DNA of 64,000 nt from Bombus terrestris (GCF_910591885.1 NC_063277.1:16331164-16395163), one strand, 5' to 3'. Shown: positions 1 through 13,586, counted from the first letter of the stretch. Notes: generated from the letters alone by a model not told the origin. Translations and numbers: made by a program.

Positions 1-308
1 CAAGGAAGATCGATAGGAAAAGCCGAGTACGATAATGCGATAGTTTTCATCGAAGAAACAGCTTTCCAGCGGGGCGATAAATGAAATTCTCTCGCATCGG
101 AAACTCTAAGAGGTTGGTGCAGCGGCACTCGAGAGCTTTCCACGACGCTACGCTTTTAACCCCCTGCTCGGAACGCCCGTGTACCTTCCGTGGAAAACTT
201 CCTGGTCGGTCAACAAGAGAGAAATACAAAACGAGAGATAAAGACAAGGCAGACTTTGCCCAGCTTGCAATTTTCTTACGGCTAATCGATTCGTTTAAGT
301 GCACTCAC
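1..308 (-). other. spri: sprint intron, partial (left edge)
   Basis: This is the start of the intron after the SH2 exon. It opens on the minus strand with the donor gtgagtgc at 308-301. No continuation of the SH2 domain (the expected F-V-R type motif) was found on the minus strand down to base 1, so the next coding exon lies outside the window. Confidence 0.7.
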
Positions 309-500
309 CCCTTCCTCTTTGCCTTGCAACAAGTGGAAAGCGCCGGCTCTTTGGATGCCAGGAAGGAACCAAATCGGATGCGAGCGTATAAGCCTCTCGA
401 TCAGAGTGATGTCGCACGCGACCTCGCTGCCAGAATCTTCCGTCGAGCTCGAAGATCCACCCGAGGTGGCCGACCCTTCCGAGGAAAGCGACTCCTCGCT
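309..500 (-). CDS. spri: sprint exon: Ser-rich linker and start of SH2 domain
   Basis: This internal coding exon of 64 codons is phase 0 at both ends. The acceptor is a pyrimidine-rich stretch ending ttttatgtttcag, just before 500, and the donor is GGG|gtgagt after 309. The first half is acidic and Ser-rich (SEESLSSEGSATSGG). The second half reads DITLIERLIRSHPIWFLPG and then IQRAGAFHLLQGKEEG. That is the N-terminal edge of the RIN/Sprint-type SH2 domain, where family members carry a His-Pro-Val/Ile-Trp motif, an Ala-rich helix and LL...G before the FLVR strand. Sprint/RIN proteins are Ras effectors that act as Rab5-type guanine nucleotide exchange factors through a VPS9 domain, linking receptor signalling to endocytosis. 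The FLVR strand, VPS9 and RA regions are not in this window. The family assignment comes from recalled family motifs, not from a search. Confidence 0.93.
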
Positions 501-905
501 CTGAAACATAAAATTAATCGGTTAACATTTCCGTCAACACCTACGCGTTTCAAGACAGAGAGCGAACTTTCTCAGACCGCGCACCATCAATGTCATTTAA
601 CGATACATCAAGTTGGCTTATCGTTTTTATCGTTCTACGAAGTTTGGAAGACCAATAAGAGCACAGATACCCCACCTCATTCCTCTTTGTTAAATAAAAT
701 GGCATACGAGTTTCCTCCTACAGCTGTTGTCGAATCTTAACTTGAGACATTCTTCTTTATTTCGTGTAATTGAATAGTTGGTCGCGAGACTTTGAAAAAT
801 GATGACGATAAAGGCTCTTGCACGTTCACTTCAATGGCACATATTATACGTACGTCTGTTACGTATAAACCGATGTGTTACAATTTGAGTACGCCTCGAT
901 CGACA

Positions 906-1317
906 TGTAGCGGCACATGAGTAGAGGACAATTCAAATCATGTTGTTGTTTTGCCTCGGAGTATCAAAATCGTTGGGATACATGTAATGTAAGAATAAAT
1001 AAACCCCGGGGAACGTGCAACCGTTGAACGAAGAGAAATTTGAATTTTCCGACTTCCCCCCGACCAGTATAAATAAACGGACGCAACCGAAAAGAGTTCA
1101 GTATCGACGAGCTATCTAAGAATTATCAAGAGTTATCTACCGAGTTATCGACCAGTATCTAGCGAGCATTTATCGAGTATTAATTAGCAATTTTATTTTG
1201 CGATTTATACACTGTACGAGCGACTCAGCGAATATAGTCTGTATATTTATTTTCGACAACAAGCAATAACATCCAATAAATCTTACGAACAAACATTCTC
1301 TATACGAGTGCTCTACA
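906..1317 (+). mobile_element. probable solo LTR of an LTR retrotransposon
   Basis: The block starts TGTAGCGG and ends GCTCTACA, so it has the TG...CA ends and short TGTAG/CTACA inverted repeat typical of LTRs. It is ordered like an LTR on the plus strand: a TATA box (gtataaataaac, about 1068), an initiator-like ttcagt about 30 bp later (about 1097), and a polyadenylation signal (caataaa, about 1274) near the 3' end. The flanks gaca (902-905) and gata (1318-1321) could be a 4-bp target duplication with one mismatch. There is no second LTR or internal coding region nearby, so this would be a recombined solo copy, and a Gypsy-type origin is likely from the size. The boundaries are inferred from the end motifs only. 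Confidence 0.55.
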
Positions 1318-2216
1318 GATATTTACATATCATCGGATATATGCGAAAGTTTCTTCGATTGATTAAAACCTTGCGTTATCAGCATCGTCGCAACGATCGT
1401 TTCTCTCGCTTAAATACTAGCAACGCGTATTAACGAAACAAATTATTCGTTTCGGAAAGCCGAAACCATCTTTCTACCCAGCCGTATATGCTTCTCACTC
1501 GTAATTGCCATTTTACGATTTTCCTAATGGAATCATTACGAGCGTTGCTGGTATCCCCGCGGGAAGCCAGGGCTACGATATTCGCTTATTTCGTTCGTAG
1601 CTCGACGACGATAATCGTCGCGGAAACAAAGAGGACAATTAAAAGTGGCGCAGATACGGGGAAGCGTTCTGCACAAGAAAAACGAGAGAGTAAAAAAGAG
1701 GAAAAAGGAAGTGTGTAACAGTAGACGGATGGAAAAAAAGTCGGAGGAACGATTAAACGAGCAGCGAATAAAGGTTGGGGCGAGCATTGGCTGCAAATTG
1801 AGATAACCGGTGAACCCGTTCGTTCTGCACCCTGCGTGGCGTCGGTATAATACCGCATTAGAGTGTATTGTATGACGATCAGGTAGGATTTACACCCTCG
1901 GAATTGCGGCTTAAGGGCCAGAGATTTCCATATTCGCGGCGTCGCGTCGCCCGCCAGCGAATCGTGACTTTGTCCAGTCGTTCTTCGTGCTCGTGTTGGA
2001 ATTGGCCGGCGCGAGGTTTTACGGTGGTCGAAAGGAACCATGGGGACCGAGATTAAGCAATGAAGTGGAATTAACGGAGCAAAACGCGCCAGACGTTTGG
2101 GAAATTATACCGTGCATGGTTTATATGTTGTGCGTATTCAGGCTGATGTTACGTTTATGATACTTTTAGATGTTATTCCTAAGAATAGAATATCCAAGTG
2201 CTCGTTGTATATCGGA

Positions 2217-2422
2217 TTACGTGGTCCGAAAAGTTTCTTTCGCTTTATAAGGAAGTAATGGACGACATTTTCCGTTTTATATTATTTTATCGAATTACGT
2301 GTGATCCATTTTGTTTTATCGAGATAAAAATCACAACGTTTGATAGAATAGGTTTCATGTTTGTATAAAGATGCGTTGTTTTAAAAGACGTGTCTGTTAA
2401 AGACACTTTCCGGACTATCTAA
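2217..2422. mobile_element. mariner-type MITE, copy 1
   Basis: The left end is a mutated terminal inverted repeat (ttacgtggtccgaaaagttt), followed by cgctttataaggaagtaatgg. The right end is the decayed inverse ctttccggactatctaa, followed by ta. The interior matches the copy at 50270-50510 in opposite orientation, sharing the blocks around attttgttttatc, gtttcatgtttgtat and aagacgtgtctgt. There is no coding capacity. It was probably mobilised by a Tc1/mariner transposase in trans. Confidence 0.75.
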
Positions 2423-4637
2423 TAATATATTCGTACTTGGAATTTCATTATTATATAATTACGTTGAAAGGGTAGAATTGTCGCTAATTGGGAAACGAAA
2501 CGAGCAATATGAAATGAGAGATGCGGCAAACGCGTATATCGATAAAAAGCTTCCGATATTTTTGTCAGCGTGCTCTTTCATTCTGCAACAAATTCATCGG
2601 CCAACGAGTTAATGAATCTAGAAAAATCGTACGAATCTCAGTTTCCTAATAATCTGAATCTCAACATACACCCCGTGGCCACGTTGCAACCCATAAATAA
2701 TCACTAAACGATACTCGAACATTAAACGATCGCAATCATGCTAGCTCGTGTCGTAATAAATCAAGGCAGGCGTCGATTAAACTTCTCCCACCTCTTATCC
2801 GATTCTGTCGCCCCGAATAATCCCACGATTCCCCTAAATACCCTGTAAAAAGTAGAGAAGGGTCGCGAACCCAAACGGAATCGGTCTCATTTCCAGTGAC
2901 GCGAATTAGACGTTTGACGAATCGTAGAAAAACGTTGGCTGGAAAAGCCGACGATTGTAAAAATCTAGTCCAATCGATCAGTATCGATCAAAGTGTCTTA
3001 CCAAGTGGAGGACGTGCGATTTATTCAAGCAACTAAATGTATTCCTCTGTAGCTAATCGTTCGCGATTATCTCGGATAGAATCTGTAATACTTGAAATAT
3101 TTGTTACAAGCATACGTTTCGCAAAATTCACGGTCTTCTTCTATTTTTTTTTCTTCTTTCTCTCTTTCAAATTGGTACGGGAACAGGTTTCGCAGTTACG
3201 CTGAAACGACGGTAATTTAACCGAGTGTTTCTGCATCGCGCTAGAATTTCCCAACAAGAGGCTTTTCTATTCAAGTGCGAAGGTTTTGCTCCGGTTGGCT
3301 TCGTTCGTGGAAAGGGTTCAACGCTGTAACACCGTGGAATTGCCTTCGTTACCAGCGATTCACGATCCCACCGATACGCGCTTCGTTTAAGGATAATAAT
3401 TTGTGAAAATTAAAACACGTTCGTCACACGCGTCTGCCTTTGCGCTCGAAGAAACGCTTTTTATTCTCCGTTACGTCATCCTATTAACGCAAGCAAATTG
3501 AACGAAACAATGGGAAAAATGTTTGATAGGACAATGATAAAAAGTTTGACGCGACAACGAGGGAAGATCGATCAGTCTTTTAACTCTTTATTTCGTTCCT
3601 GTTTCCATCGAAAGTATCACGAACATGAACGCGCTCGTACGACCTATCAATTTGTATCATTCACGAGAGCTTTCAATCAGACCGAGTTTCGAAAATAATG
3701 AAAAAGATAACGAGAAACAATTCTATCCAGGCGCTTGCCACGAGTTTCAGACCGACACATCGCAAACATCGATCACTTGCGTTTCTCAATTTTTCCGGCA
3801 ACCCTATTTTTTCGCTGCGGTGGCGCATGAGGACACGACGGGGGTCCGAAGAGGATTCGCGAAGGGGTTCGCCGCGTACTGGAGTTTCGAGTGTAATTTA
3901 ATTTGAAATGCAGACTGACACAACGGCGTTTCAGGTTAAATGGATTAAACGAGGACGTGCGACGCGTGTTAAACACCCTCGCAGCCAATTACGAATCCCT
4001 TAATTACGAGCCGCCGAAAGTATTCCACAGTCGTTGCAATTTTCCGATCACACGATTGCTTGCGTCATTTCGTGCGCCGAAATTACGAAATTTCATTACA
4101 GCACATTAATTCGTTGTAACACAAGATACTAATTATTTTCCGAATATTTTACTAACATCGTATCCCTCGGAAAAACTGGACCTTCAGTCTTCCGTTGAAT
4201 GGTTCGAAGATATCCGATCATTTTTGACAGGATATGTTTCAATTACAAAATTAAAAATCGAAAACGTAACTACGACGTAATTGGTTTATAAACAAAGCGT
4301 AAAATGTTGAGGTCCATGTCCAAGAGACTGCTAATTCGAATAACGAGTTATCAATTAACTAAACGACGCACTTATGTGATTTTAGTAAAGTAAATCTCAA
4401 GTATCAAAATACCAAAATGCGTCAAACCATTCGAAAGATATTGCCAATTATTAAAAAGCAATCATTTTCACATAAGAAAAAAAAAAAAAAAGAAAAATGA
4501 TGCTGTGTGAATAAAATCAAAGATCTCGTTACGAGTACCAACTCTTTCATCTCGTCGTTGGCAAACTATGCGACCATTAGTGAAGACCTTCGAACGTCAA
4601 CGCGATTATTAAGCAAGAAGGAAGATCTCTTACTCAC

Positions 4638-4761
4638 CTGCACATGATGTAGCTGCGTGAGCTGATGATGCTGCAGCGGATTTGGCGGAGGCGTGCTCGG
4701 CGAGCTGACAACCTGAACGGTTCCATGCTGCTGCAGATACGGTTCCAGGAAGACATCGCTC
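4638..4761 (-). CDS. spri: sprint exon: Pro/His/Gln-rich linker
   Basis: This coding exon has 41 whole codons plus one leading base. The acceptor is ttctctgttcgtag before 4761 and the donor is CAG|gtgagta after 4638. It reads SDVFLEPYLQQHGTVQ, VVSSPSTPPPNP, then LQHHQLTQLHHVQ. It enters in phase 2 and leaves in phase 0, so it joins in frame to the SH2 exon at 309-500 and accepts any upstream exon ending in phase 2. Composition is low-complexity Pro, Gln and His, typical of disordered N-terminal regions in insect signalling proteins. No catalytic motif is present. Assignment to sprint rests on strand, order and phase continuity with the recognised SH2 exon. Confidence 0.85.
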
Positions 4762-7700
4762 CTACGAACAGAGAAAATAGACCGTCTCCGTTTAGTCTCG
4801 TTTCGTTAATTAGCCTCCTTCTGTCAGACGTCCGCTAGAATTCGCCTGGACAAATAAGTAACGCGATTTCGAGCCGCTTTCACGCGGTTAGAAAGACTAT
4901 TAGCATTCCGTACGTACATCGCGTCGTCGTTGTACGACTATAATTAACAACTTTCAGTTTGTTCAAATTGCATGGATCGCATCTGTGAACTCGTTTCAAT
5001 ATGGCACGTTGTACGATACTGATTGTTAGTTTTGTAAATCTCCCAGATTGTATGACATAAATAGACGCGATGGGTTGGTAACATTCCTGTTCCGTTACAT
5101 CAAGCAACTGTTAAGCGTGGTACAGCCACGGCATTTTCTCAATAAACTTCCTTCGACAGAATTCTTGGAAATTCATCGCGAGGAATTATTACACGGAGTA
5201 TCTCGTTTTAATTCGTCGATGCAATTGTTTAGAAAAATGTATGAAACGGAGCAATCTGTATAAGATCCATCCTGTTTACGCGTCGATCTGTCTCCTGTTT
5301 TTCACTCGACGTCCCCATCGTTAATCCACATCATTGGAAAAATAAATCCAAATCCTCTGATCGCGCGAGAAACGTCTTCTTGAATGCACGTAAAGCTCGT
5401 CTTTACGATCGTCGTTCCATTCACCCGGTAAATACTATATTTTCTTGCGTTCCATTTCCCCACCAAAAACCTTCTAACGTAGAATGGCGAAAGAGGAAGT
5501 GGAGGCAAACAAAAATGCCCTGCAATCGTCCAATTTTGTATGGTGAAGCGATGGTACATGGCTAGAGAATTCTCGTTACCTGCGCCATTGCACTGCTGCA
5601 GGTAATCGCTTAGAAACTCACGAGTAAATTCTCCGCATCGGGGCGCCTCCTCTCTGAGGGGACAATACACGCTTTGTAAACAGACCTGTACCCTAGCGTA
5701 ATTTCCGCCGAGCTGATTCAGAGAAACTGCGGTCTCTGTGACGAGAACAGACCTAATTGATCCCGGGATTCCTCCCTTAGGGATCATCGTTGAAACGAAG
5801 ATAGGATTTTAGAGAAATTCGAACAAATTTGAAGTTTCGTGGTTTCGAGGATTACGTAAATCTTCGTCTATTTCTTTTTTCTTGCGAATTTGTTAGAGTT
5901 AAATGGGTCGAGTAGATTTAAGTAGCTTCGGTGATTTTGCTTTGAGCTTCGAACTCTTGGTTAGTAGGTGAAAGGTATTTTGATACGCGTAGCATCCAAG
6001 AAGATTGATTTGCTAACGCTGACTAAAAGTTACAAGACATTTTTAATTATTAAACGAGACTGATACTTATTGATCGCGTGTATTATAAGAAAAATTAAAT
6101 TACGCTACGTTTTGAAAATTTTATCACAGATCGATTGCACTAAAATTTACGTTTCAAGTCGACGAGTTCGTTAACTATAGGAAGTTACAGACGGAATGAA
6201 CGTGGCAAACCATCGATCGAACCATCGTCTTAGCGTTCGTCGAGCTTAACAAGCGTCCACGAGACATCGTAGCATCTCGAAATTAACGTCGACTTAACGA
6301 AGCCTCCGGTATCCGCTAATTATACCGATAATCCGTACTCGTGTAAAGAGATTCGAAGCCCACCGGTACCGACGGTGCTCCGACTCTTAATTAATGATCT
6401 CATTAGAGTCCGAAAAGTCCCCTAATGACCTATCTTACGGCCACGTCCAACCCTTATCCTCCCACAACCCTTTCGATTCTCTTCCTACGCTCTTTTTTAA
6501 CGTTTCTAAGTTTTTCTCGCCCGTCTCGTATTCTTTCCCTCTCTCTCCTTACAGTTTCATCAATTTGTTTATCACCTGCTCCGTGAGTCGAGGTCAGCTG
6601 TCTCGGACAAAGAAACCAGTGTGTGTATGCGTTCTCCGGCGAATGGGAACGACGTATCGCGTTGCGTATCGCAAGCTAATTACGCCACGTAGTAGTCACC
6701 ACGCGTCAGAATCTACAGAGTAAGTGGCGCGTTACGCGGAAACGCTAGGCGTTAGATTAACGACGCAGCTTTTTATGCGTCCTACAGTATTTACGCAGTT
6801 CCTGGGAAGCTTCGAGTACCAGGGCTTTACCATTAGTAGCTTTGAGCGCAGATGCTTGACCATAGTTACCAGTGGAAAGTAGAAATCTTTTACAGGAATT
6901 CCAGGATATCTACGTTGATACGACGTTTGTTATAATTCGATGTATCGGTGCATCGACGAGCTTCCAGTTCGTTTTCATAACTTTTTCGAAGCGTTTGTTC
7001 GAAGCAATTTTCTCGCGTTACAATTTTTAATACCAGTAGGCTTTTTCACGAGGGAATAATCGTCGGAGTTACGCGAACCATTTAACCGCGAGCTGCACGC
7101 TTCACAAACGGTATTATTTCGAGCAAACTTTGTCGCAATTCCCGAGCTGAATATCGAATGAAGGGGCGTTGACGTATGCAAAGTCGCCGGCTAACACCCC
7201 CTACACGTTCGGCGCTCTATTGTCCTCTGCGTTTGACAGTTAGACGGCTTGTCTCGGACCTTGTCTGCCCCAAACTATCGCGTTCGTACTCCAACATCGC
7301 TCTCGGGACCGTATACGGATCTCTGTGAGGGAGCCGGAGAAATTTTCGTTGCGTTTCGATCGATCTGGAAGAGGACAAACGCTTGACAACGGCAACGGAT
7401 ACGAACCGAGGAGTCAAAGTAGCAAATGGCGCAAGTGGCGCAAGTGTCAGAGGTGAAGATTTTTCGCATGGCTTCGAGTTGAGAATCGTAGCGATCCGAG
7501 TTGAGATTCTTTCAATTCCTGCAAGTATCGTTCCTTTATACGTACGTTTTCGCGTCTTGAAAAAAGTATAATGAATTTTTCAAACAATAAACGCGGAATA
7601 CCGTTTATCGAACTAACTCACGCAACTATGATTTTCAGTCAGTATGTTTGTGAATTTTTACATCTACTTATGCTATTTTGTTTGTTTTTGTATTATGCAC

Positions 7701-9799
7701 GGGTGTCCTGATTTTTAAAAACTTCAACGACTGCTGTCGAAAACTTTGTTAATAAACAATTTTAATTTATGGCGTGGTATTGATCGAGCTGTGATTAATT
7801 AAGCTGATTGCACTTTTACCTCTTCCGATCACAACGAAATTGAGATTTAGCATTTCAATTCTCTGGCGACAGTCTTCGAGAGTGAAATAAATGATTGTAG
7901 CACTCGCACTTTATCAATGAGATTTATATCCTTCTCCGCTAAAGAAGCAGTTTTTCATGTTTTTGGCAGCCACGTCGTTTATCACTTGCACGCTATAACT
8001 ATCGGAGACGCGATAGCAATTGTAACCGATGATACAGCAAATTTGAACGAACAAATGACGACTTTATCGATGTAGACGCTCTATGATCATAGAACGCTTC
8101 AAGTGCTCATAGAAGAAATAAGTGGTCAGGGAGAGTTCGATTTAATGAAATGAAACGAGCTCGAGATGATTACTAGTGCACGATAATTGCTCGCTCTTGG
8201 TATTGATACAGGTTCGAAGTTCCAATCGTTTCTAGCGATCTCAATTATACAAGATGATTCTAAAGTTCAGAATTCTTCACGTAGCGTTTGTAACAGATCA
8301 AGCGGAACTGCGATACTTTCTTAAAATTATCAGATTAAATGTACCATTTTCTTCGAAGATATTAATTACATCGATAATGCTCGGACTACGTCGATAGTTC
8401 GACAACTGCATTTGACGTGTCTCTATTAATTCTTAACGGTCGATAATTATCGAACCGCAAACGGATACTAATTACGCATAGCGACGAACAAAGATATTCA
8501 TACAACTCAAATTTTGCTATTACGATTCCTCGTGCAATTTTATAGATGACATCCCTTCGAATATTATAACGAGAACTTTGGGTATTTCGCATATTTTTGC
8601 ATATTACGTACATCCTGTTAATAGTAATTATTTAATTACAAGGATATTTAAGTTTGCAAAAACGCGTAAAATCTACATAATATACAGAAACACACAAAGC
8701 ATTGCAGGTAAAATATTTACTCAACGTGAAATTTAATAGACTACAAGTTTTTGCTTACTTCGTTATATTCGTAAACGCGCGAATTTGCATAAACGTGCAC
8801 GCAATGTTCCCACGGTAAACGAATTGAAATATAATAATTTAACAGTAATATCTTCAGAGCGCAGCCTTCTAACCTTTTAAGGTTAATTAGTACGACAAAC
8901 AGACCTCCTTTTTGTACTTAGTCTAATTGCCAGCCTGTTTCAAAAATTCATCCATCATTCGCTGATCCGTGAAATCCAGTCACCATCTGTCCATGGTTCG
9001 GCAATTAAAAGCTGGTCTTTCGGAGCATAAATCATCGTCGAGGAAACTGCGTTGACGTTCGTCCGTTCTATATTTTATTTTTCTTTCGTCGAGCATCAAG
9101 AGACGATTTGTTACGTCGCGACGCGACGTATCGATTTTTCCGCCGCAGCGATATCTGCCGGACGTCATTGATTAATTTTACGCCGTGGATTAATTGACTG
9201 CTCGAAGAGTTTTCAGTCGCACGCGCCGCCACGTTCCTGCTTCCGAAACACAAACACACACAGGTGTATCGATTTAATTAGACAGGAAACATGCGCCGAA
9301 AAAGCCGGTCGGTCAACGTATACGGAAGTACCCGAGGTTTTCCGCTCGCGTGATTTAATTGGCAAATCAGCTCCGACTATTTTTAGATACTGGTGAAACA
9401 CATGAAACATTCATACGGTAGAATATTTAACTTGCCAGTTTTTAGATCATTTGGTAGTTTTCAACGAGTCTGCAAAAACTATCGTGCGAGAGACATAAAC
9501 AATTTCTGAAATTCCCTTCTATCGCTCAGCATCCAAGCCCGATCCTAAACAAACCCACGATAACGTCTATGACGATGATTTATCATCGACTGGGAACTAA
9601 AAAACGAAGCCAAACAAATAATTCTTCGAACGAAAAGCACCTTTCCCTTTCTTAGCAAATGTCAGAAACCTTACGTATAAAGACTTGTACCAGTTGCTAG
9701 AACAGTCGATCTGAAAATAACAAAGGGCCAACGACGCGGAAGTTACGTTCCTGATTCGGGCACCAGGAACGTGTTCGTCGTCTGCGGGATCCGACGGGG

Positions 9800-9813
9800 G
9801 TTGCCATGACGAC
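9800..9813. promoter_or_regulatory. X-box-like (RFX) site
   Basis: The sequence GTTGCCATGACGAC fits the RFX X-box pattern RYYNYY-N2-RRNRAC and differs from the symmetric form GTTGCCATGGCAAC at two positions. It is intronic and no function is shown. Confidence 0.25.
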
Positions 9814-10196
9814 TGGGGAGGTTCTCAACACGTGGTCCAGCAACGGCCTCGTAAGGGTAAAAAGGGGATTTTTACGTATTAACGAGCGACCCTGTGCATC
9901 GTGCTTGCAACGGCGGATGCGTTCTTGCGTCTGGAGAAGTTTAAGGGACGAAGCTTCCATCTCGAGGAACGCGTCTCAAAGGTGAGGATTCTCGAGTGGC
10001 GGAGCTCAAAGGAACGCGTCCAACGAACGACTCTTCGTTCTTTCAAGCGATATGGCCCTCGTGTTTTCGACCAGTCTTCCTGCCTCGAGATGTTAAGTTC
10101 GTTGCAGTTAACGGAAAGGGTGGCTAATTGTTGCGAGTTTCGAGGGTTGGGGATTGCTATTTATGGAAGTGGGTTGTTGCTGCTGCGATTGACGAA

Positions 10197-10436
10197 GCGT
10201 ACGTATGTACGTATTTATTAAATTCAGATTTTTTCAGCTCTGAAATAGGCTTGGGTTACCATCTATTTCTTCCTATTTTGGTTATCATTATTTGGTCATC
10301 ATAAAAAGAATAAAAAGCGTACGTATGTGCGTATTTATTAAATTTAGATTTTTTCAGCTCTGAAATAGGTTTGGGTTACCATCTACTCCTTCCTACTTTG
10401 GTTGCCATTATTTGGTTACCATAAAAAGAAAAAAAG
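10197..10436. repeat. 120-bp tandem duplication, two copies
   Basis: The unit gcgtacgtatgt...ataaaaagaa occurs at 10197-10316 and again at 10317-10436 with scattered substitutions (for example tgtacg versus tgtgcg, and gttatcatta versus gttgccatta). Most differences are transitions, which suggests a fairly old duplication. Confidence 0.93.
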
Positions 10437-13400
10437 AAATAACGAGATAGGAGGCGAGAGAATTTTACAAAGTTCGAAATTTCATTTAAAGAGCGAACTA
10501 TTCGAGGCATTCTAACTTTATATAAAATTAGTATAAGGCGGGGAAGATAGGGAATGCGTTTTAAATGGTATGTTATTTCGATTCCGAACTCTAATTCAAT
10601 TCACCGGCTGCTATTGAACTCAGGCCAATCGGGCCTGGTATTCCTGCAAAACCTTGAATCGTCGCCAACGGGGGCGGTTCAGAAATTCTTAGGCAGTCAG
10701 CAGAAAGCGTCTCCTTTTTTAGTCTTATCGTTGCGATAAATTAAACGTACCAGGTACATACACTTTAATTAATCGCGAAGAAAATCCCACGTACATTTGC
10801 TAGTCGTTCTAAAGAAAATTATTATCGTTTTCAAGATTTCTTTCATCTTGTTTCAAGCGTTTTTGCAATCTCTTGTCAATTACGTTGAATTGTTTCCAGC
10901 TGTTTCCGACAAAAAAATCCGTGTAAATTTACGCTTGAGGAAAAGCAAGCTTTTCGAGGAAACACTCTCGTTCATTTAACGCTATCTTCGAGGAGAAGAA
11001 GCAGCACGAAACAGAGAGGAAAACTCATTTCTTCTCGGGAGAGTTCTAATTTCATTAATTAGAGAAGGGTTAAAATGTAAAATGAAGATTGCATTCTTTC
11101 GCAAGCATCGCGACGCTTCTCTAAGGTCTTTTCGGAAGACGCTTTCTGTGCGAAGTTTAAAGAAATTCTCAGCCTCTAAAAGAACCTTCGCTTCCTCTTT
11201 TCTTCCACCTCTTGCATCCTTCACATCGTATAAACGAGGAAAGTTTCACTAACAAGAATAGACGTAAGCTTTCTAACAAATTAAAGTGGTTTCTTTTCAG
11301 TTCATAAAAATCACGAAATGATTTCAATAGAATGAAATTTTAATACAATAAATCCTACTAATTAGCAGAACGAAACAATTATGAGGAATTACCTTTTATA
11401 TTAACATGTAAATCGAATTTTTGTGGCAAATTTTAAAACAGTTAATATTTAAATAAGATTGCCAAACGAAATGTGACGATTTTCAAGCTAAATTTTTAAT
11501 AGACCCTTTGGATAGAATGTTTTAAATTTTCACGTGAAATTTGAAAATACGATTTTCGAACGCAATATTTTAACTATCCCAAACTAATATTTAACTAAGC
11601 CAAAATTTACAAAAGATAGAATTCTCGTACGAAAAATGTAAATTTTCGATGGGAGAATTTTTTGAATCAAAAATCAATTCTAATATTTTTGAATAAAATT
11701 TTCGTGAATTTCATTTACTTTATTTTCGAAACCTTTTTCAGTAGTAAAGTTTATGATCGTTAATTTTCTTGCGCGAATCTCTACGCGAGCGCACTTCTGC
11801 TTGTCCCGTAGTTTTTGCTTCTTCTGTATGAAGGTTAGAAAAAAAAAAAAAAGAAAAAGACGAAATCAGCTGATTCGATGGCATCGAACGCGCGTCCTAC
11901 GATGCATAAAAGACGTTCTTCTTTTTCTCTCACGGAGAGAAAACGCGATAGACGGCGTGCACATATTTTTCCGGTCAACGATCATCGTGATCGACAACTC
12001 TTTTCTAATTCTCTTTTCCTCTCACGCTGAGCATGAAACCGTTTCTCGTGACTCAGCATCGTTTAAAACGAACGTTTCTTACTTTTTCTCGACGCACGGC
12101 TGTCAATGGAAAGTTCTATAACTGTTACGCTAATTATTTGGAGCAATTAGATGCGATTTCGTTACAAGAAATCAACCACGCTCAATTGAATCTTTCGACT
12201 TTCTTTTATATTTCGCGGAATAATAATTATCGTGCAAATTTTCTTTATGTAAAATAAAACATCGTCGTCGTTAGTTCTTACTTTTCGTTCGTTATGGAGT
12301 TAACAGCGGAGAATTTTAATTTGCCAGAGAAATTCATTTTTTCAGAATGAATTGTATGGTTCGAATTTTAATTTCTATTTAATACATTTTCTCCCGGATT
12401 TTTTTTTTTTTAAGCATTCTTCAGGCATTATACGTTTCAATTCGGAATTTAATTAAGAAGATTTAATTAGTCCCAATTCGCGCTAGAATTTCAGCTACAG
12501 CGTTTAATTTCAGGTGTAGCTTGTACAGCTTCGCTCACTTTTTATTTACGTTCGCTGTACTTTCTCTTGTATTTTCACGAGCTGATTCTACACGAAAATT
12601 AGCACAACTACAAGAAACTTATTGCGAGTAACATCGTAGGCAGGTTGCAGCAACATGATCGTGACAATATCATTTTTGAATTTGAAATCTCTTCAGTGTA
12701 TTTTACAACAAATATTTCCTTCAAACGATTTAATTAAATTTCAATAGTAAGTCATGAACCAAATTATACGTTCCCATATACGACTCAACCTCTTCCCCAT
12801 AAAAGATTCTAACAAATTATCTTTTACAAATAATAACGCAAGATATGTTCCTCTTCCTATCTAAAAAGATATCCACAAAAAAAAAAAAAGGAGAACTACC
12901 ATAATCGATATCAGACTAACTTCTCTAACTTTTCCGCCTGGCTCATATTTTACGACGAAAAGTTTCTATTAATCCAACTTCCTAACCGAGTTGTCGGCAC
13001 TCTAAGAATCGCGTGGCTCATCGGTGGAGATTAAATCGACCGGAAGCAGCGTGCTTCATCCGGATATTGGCGGAAGCCCGTTCACGAAAGGGATTAATTT
13101 ACGTCGTAAGGAGCAAAACGCGATCGTGTTCGATCCAATCTCAAGAATGGATCGAAGAAATCGTGTTCTCCTCGCTGTGTTGGCTTATTCGTGAAATTTT
13201 CCGCTAAATCGCGAATATTCGATGACCCGTGCAACTGTGCGCCACAATTTTGCGCATGAAATGGCTTAGAGGAAGAAATACAGTGCTTGTTTTTTGGAGG
13301 AATATCGGAACTGAGAGTTTTATGTTGTCTTTTTAGATGAACACCGATTTTTGGAAATCGTTTTCTTCTCAGCAATTTATTGTTTCGCGTATACGACCTT

Positions 13401-13586
13401 TGTAATCTGTCTAATTAATTTGTAATTTGTTCTTCCTTTTGTTATTTGAAAAAAAATTCTATCGAATAAAACAGGTCGCGAATTTTCTTCTGCCCTTTTG
13501 ACTGACAAAGGCAATTTAAAAAATAAAATTGTTTTCGTTTCGTTAGAGAATTCTTCGAGAAAATATTCCATCCGAAAATCGAGTTA

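Larger units (their letters stand above)
501..4637 (-). other. spri: sprint intron
   Basis: This intron lies between the linker exon (4638-4761) and the SH2 exon. The donor is CAG|gtgagta at 4637 and the acceptor is tttcag at 501. It contains a probable solo LTR (906-1317) and a mariner-type MITE (2217-2422). Otherwise it is AT-rich sequence with homopolymer runs such as poly-A near 4479-4495. No further coding exon was recognised. Confidence 0.8.

Noticed and set aside
81..740. Longest open frame in the window, 219 codons on the plus strand
   Set aside because: It lies opposite the sprint SH2 exon and partly in intron. The minus strand has the splice sites and a recognisable domain, so this is an antisense shadow.
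6579..6690. Open minus-strand stretch ending AG|gtgata in phase 2 (GERIHTLVSLSETADLD)
   Set aside because: It has no ATG and no acceptor in frame, and the donor is poor. It is about 35 codons, well within chance.
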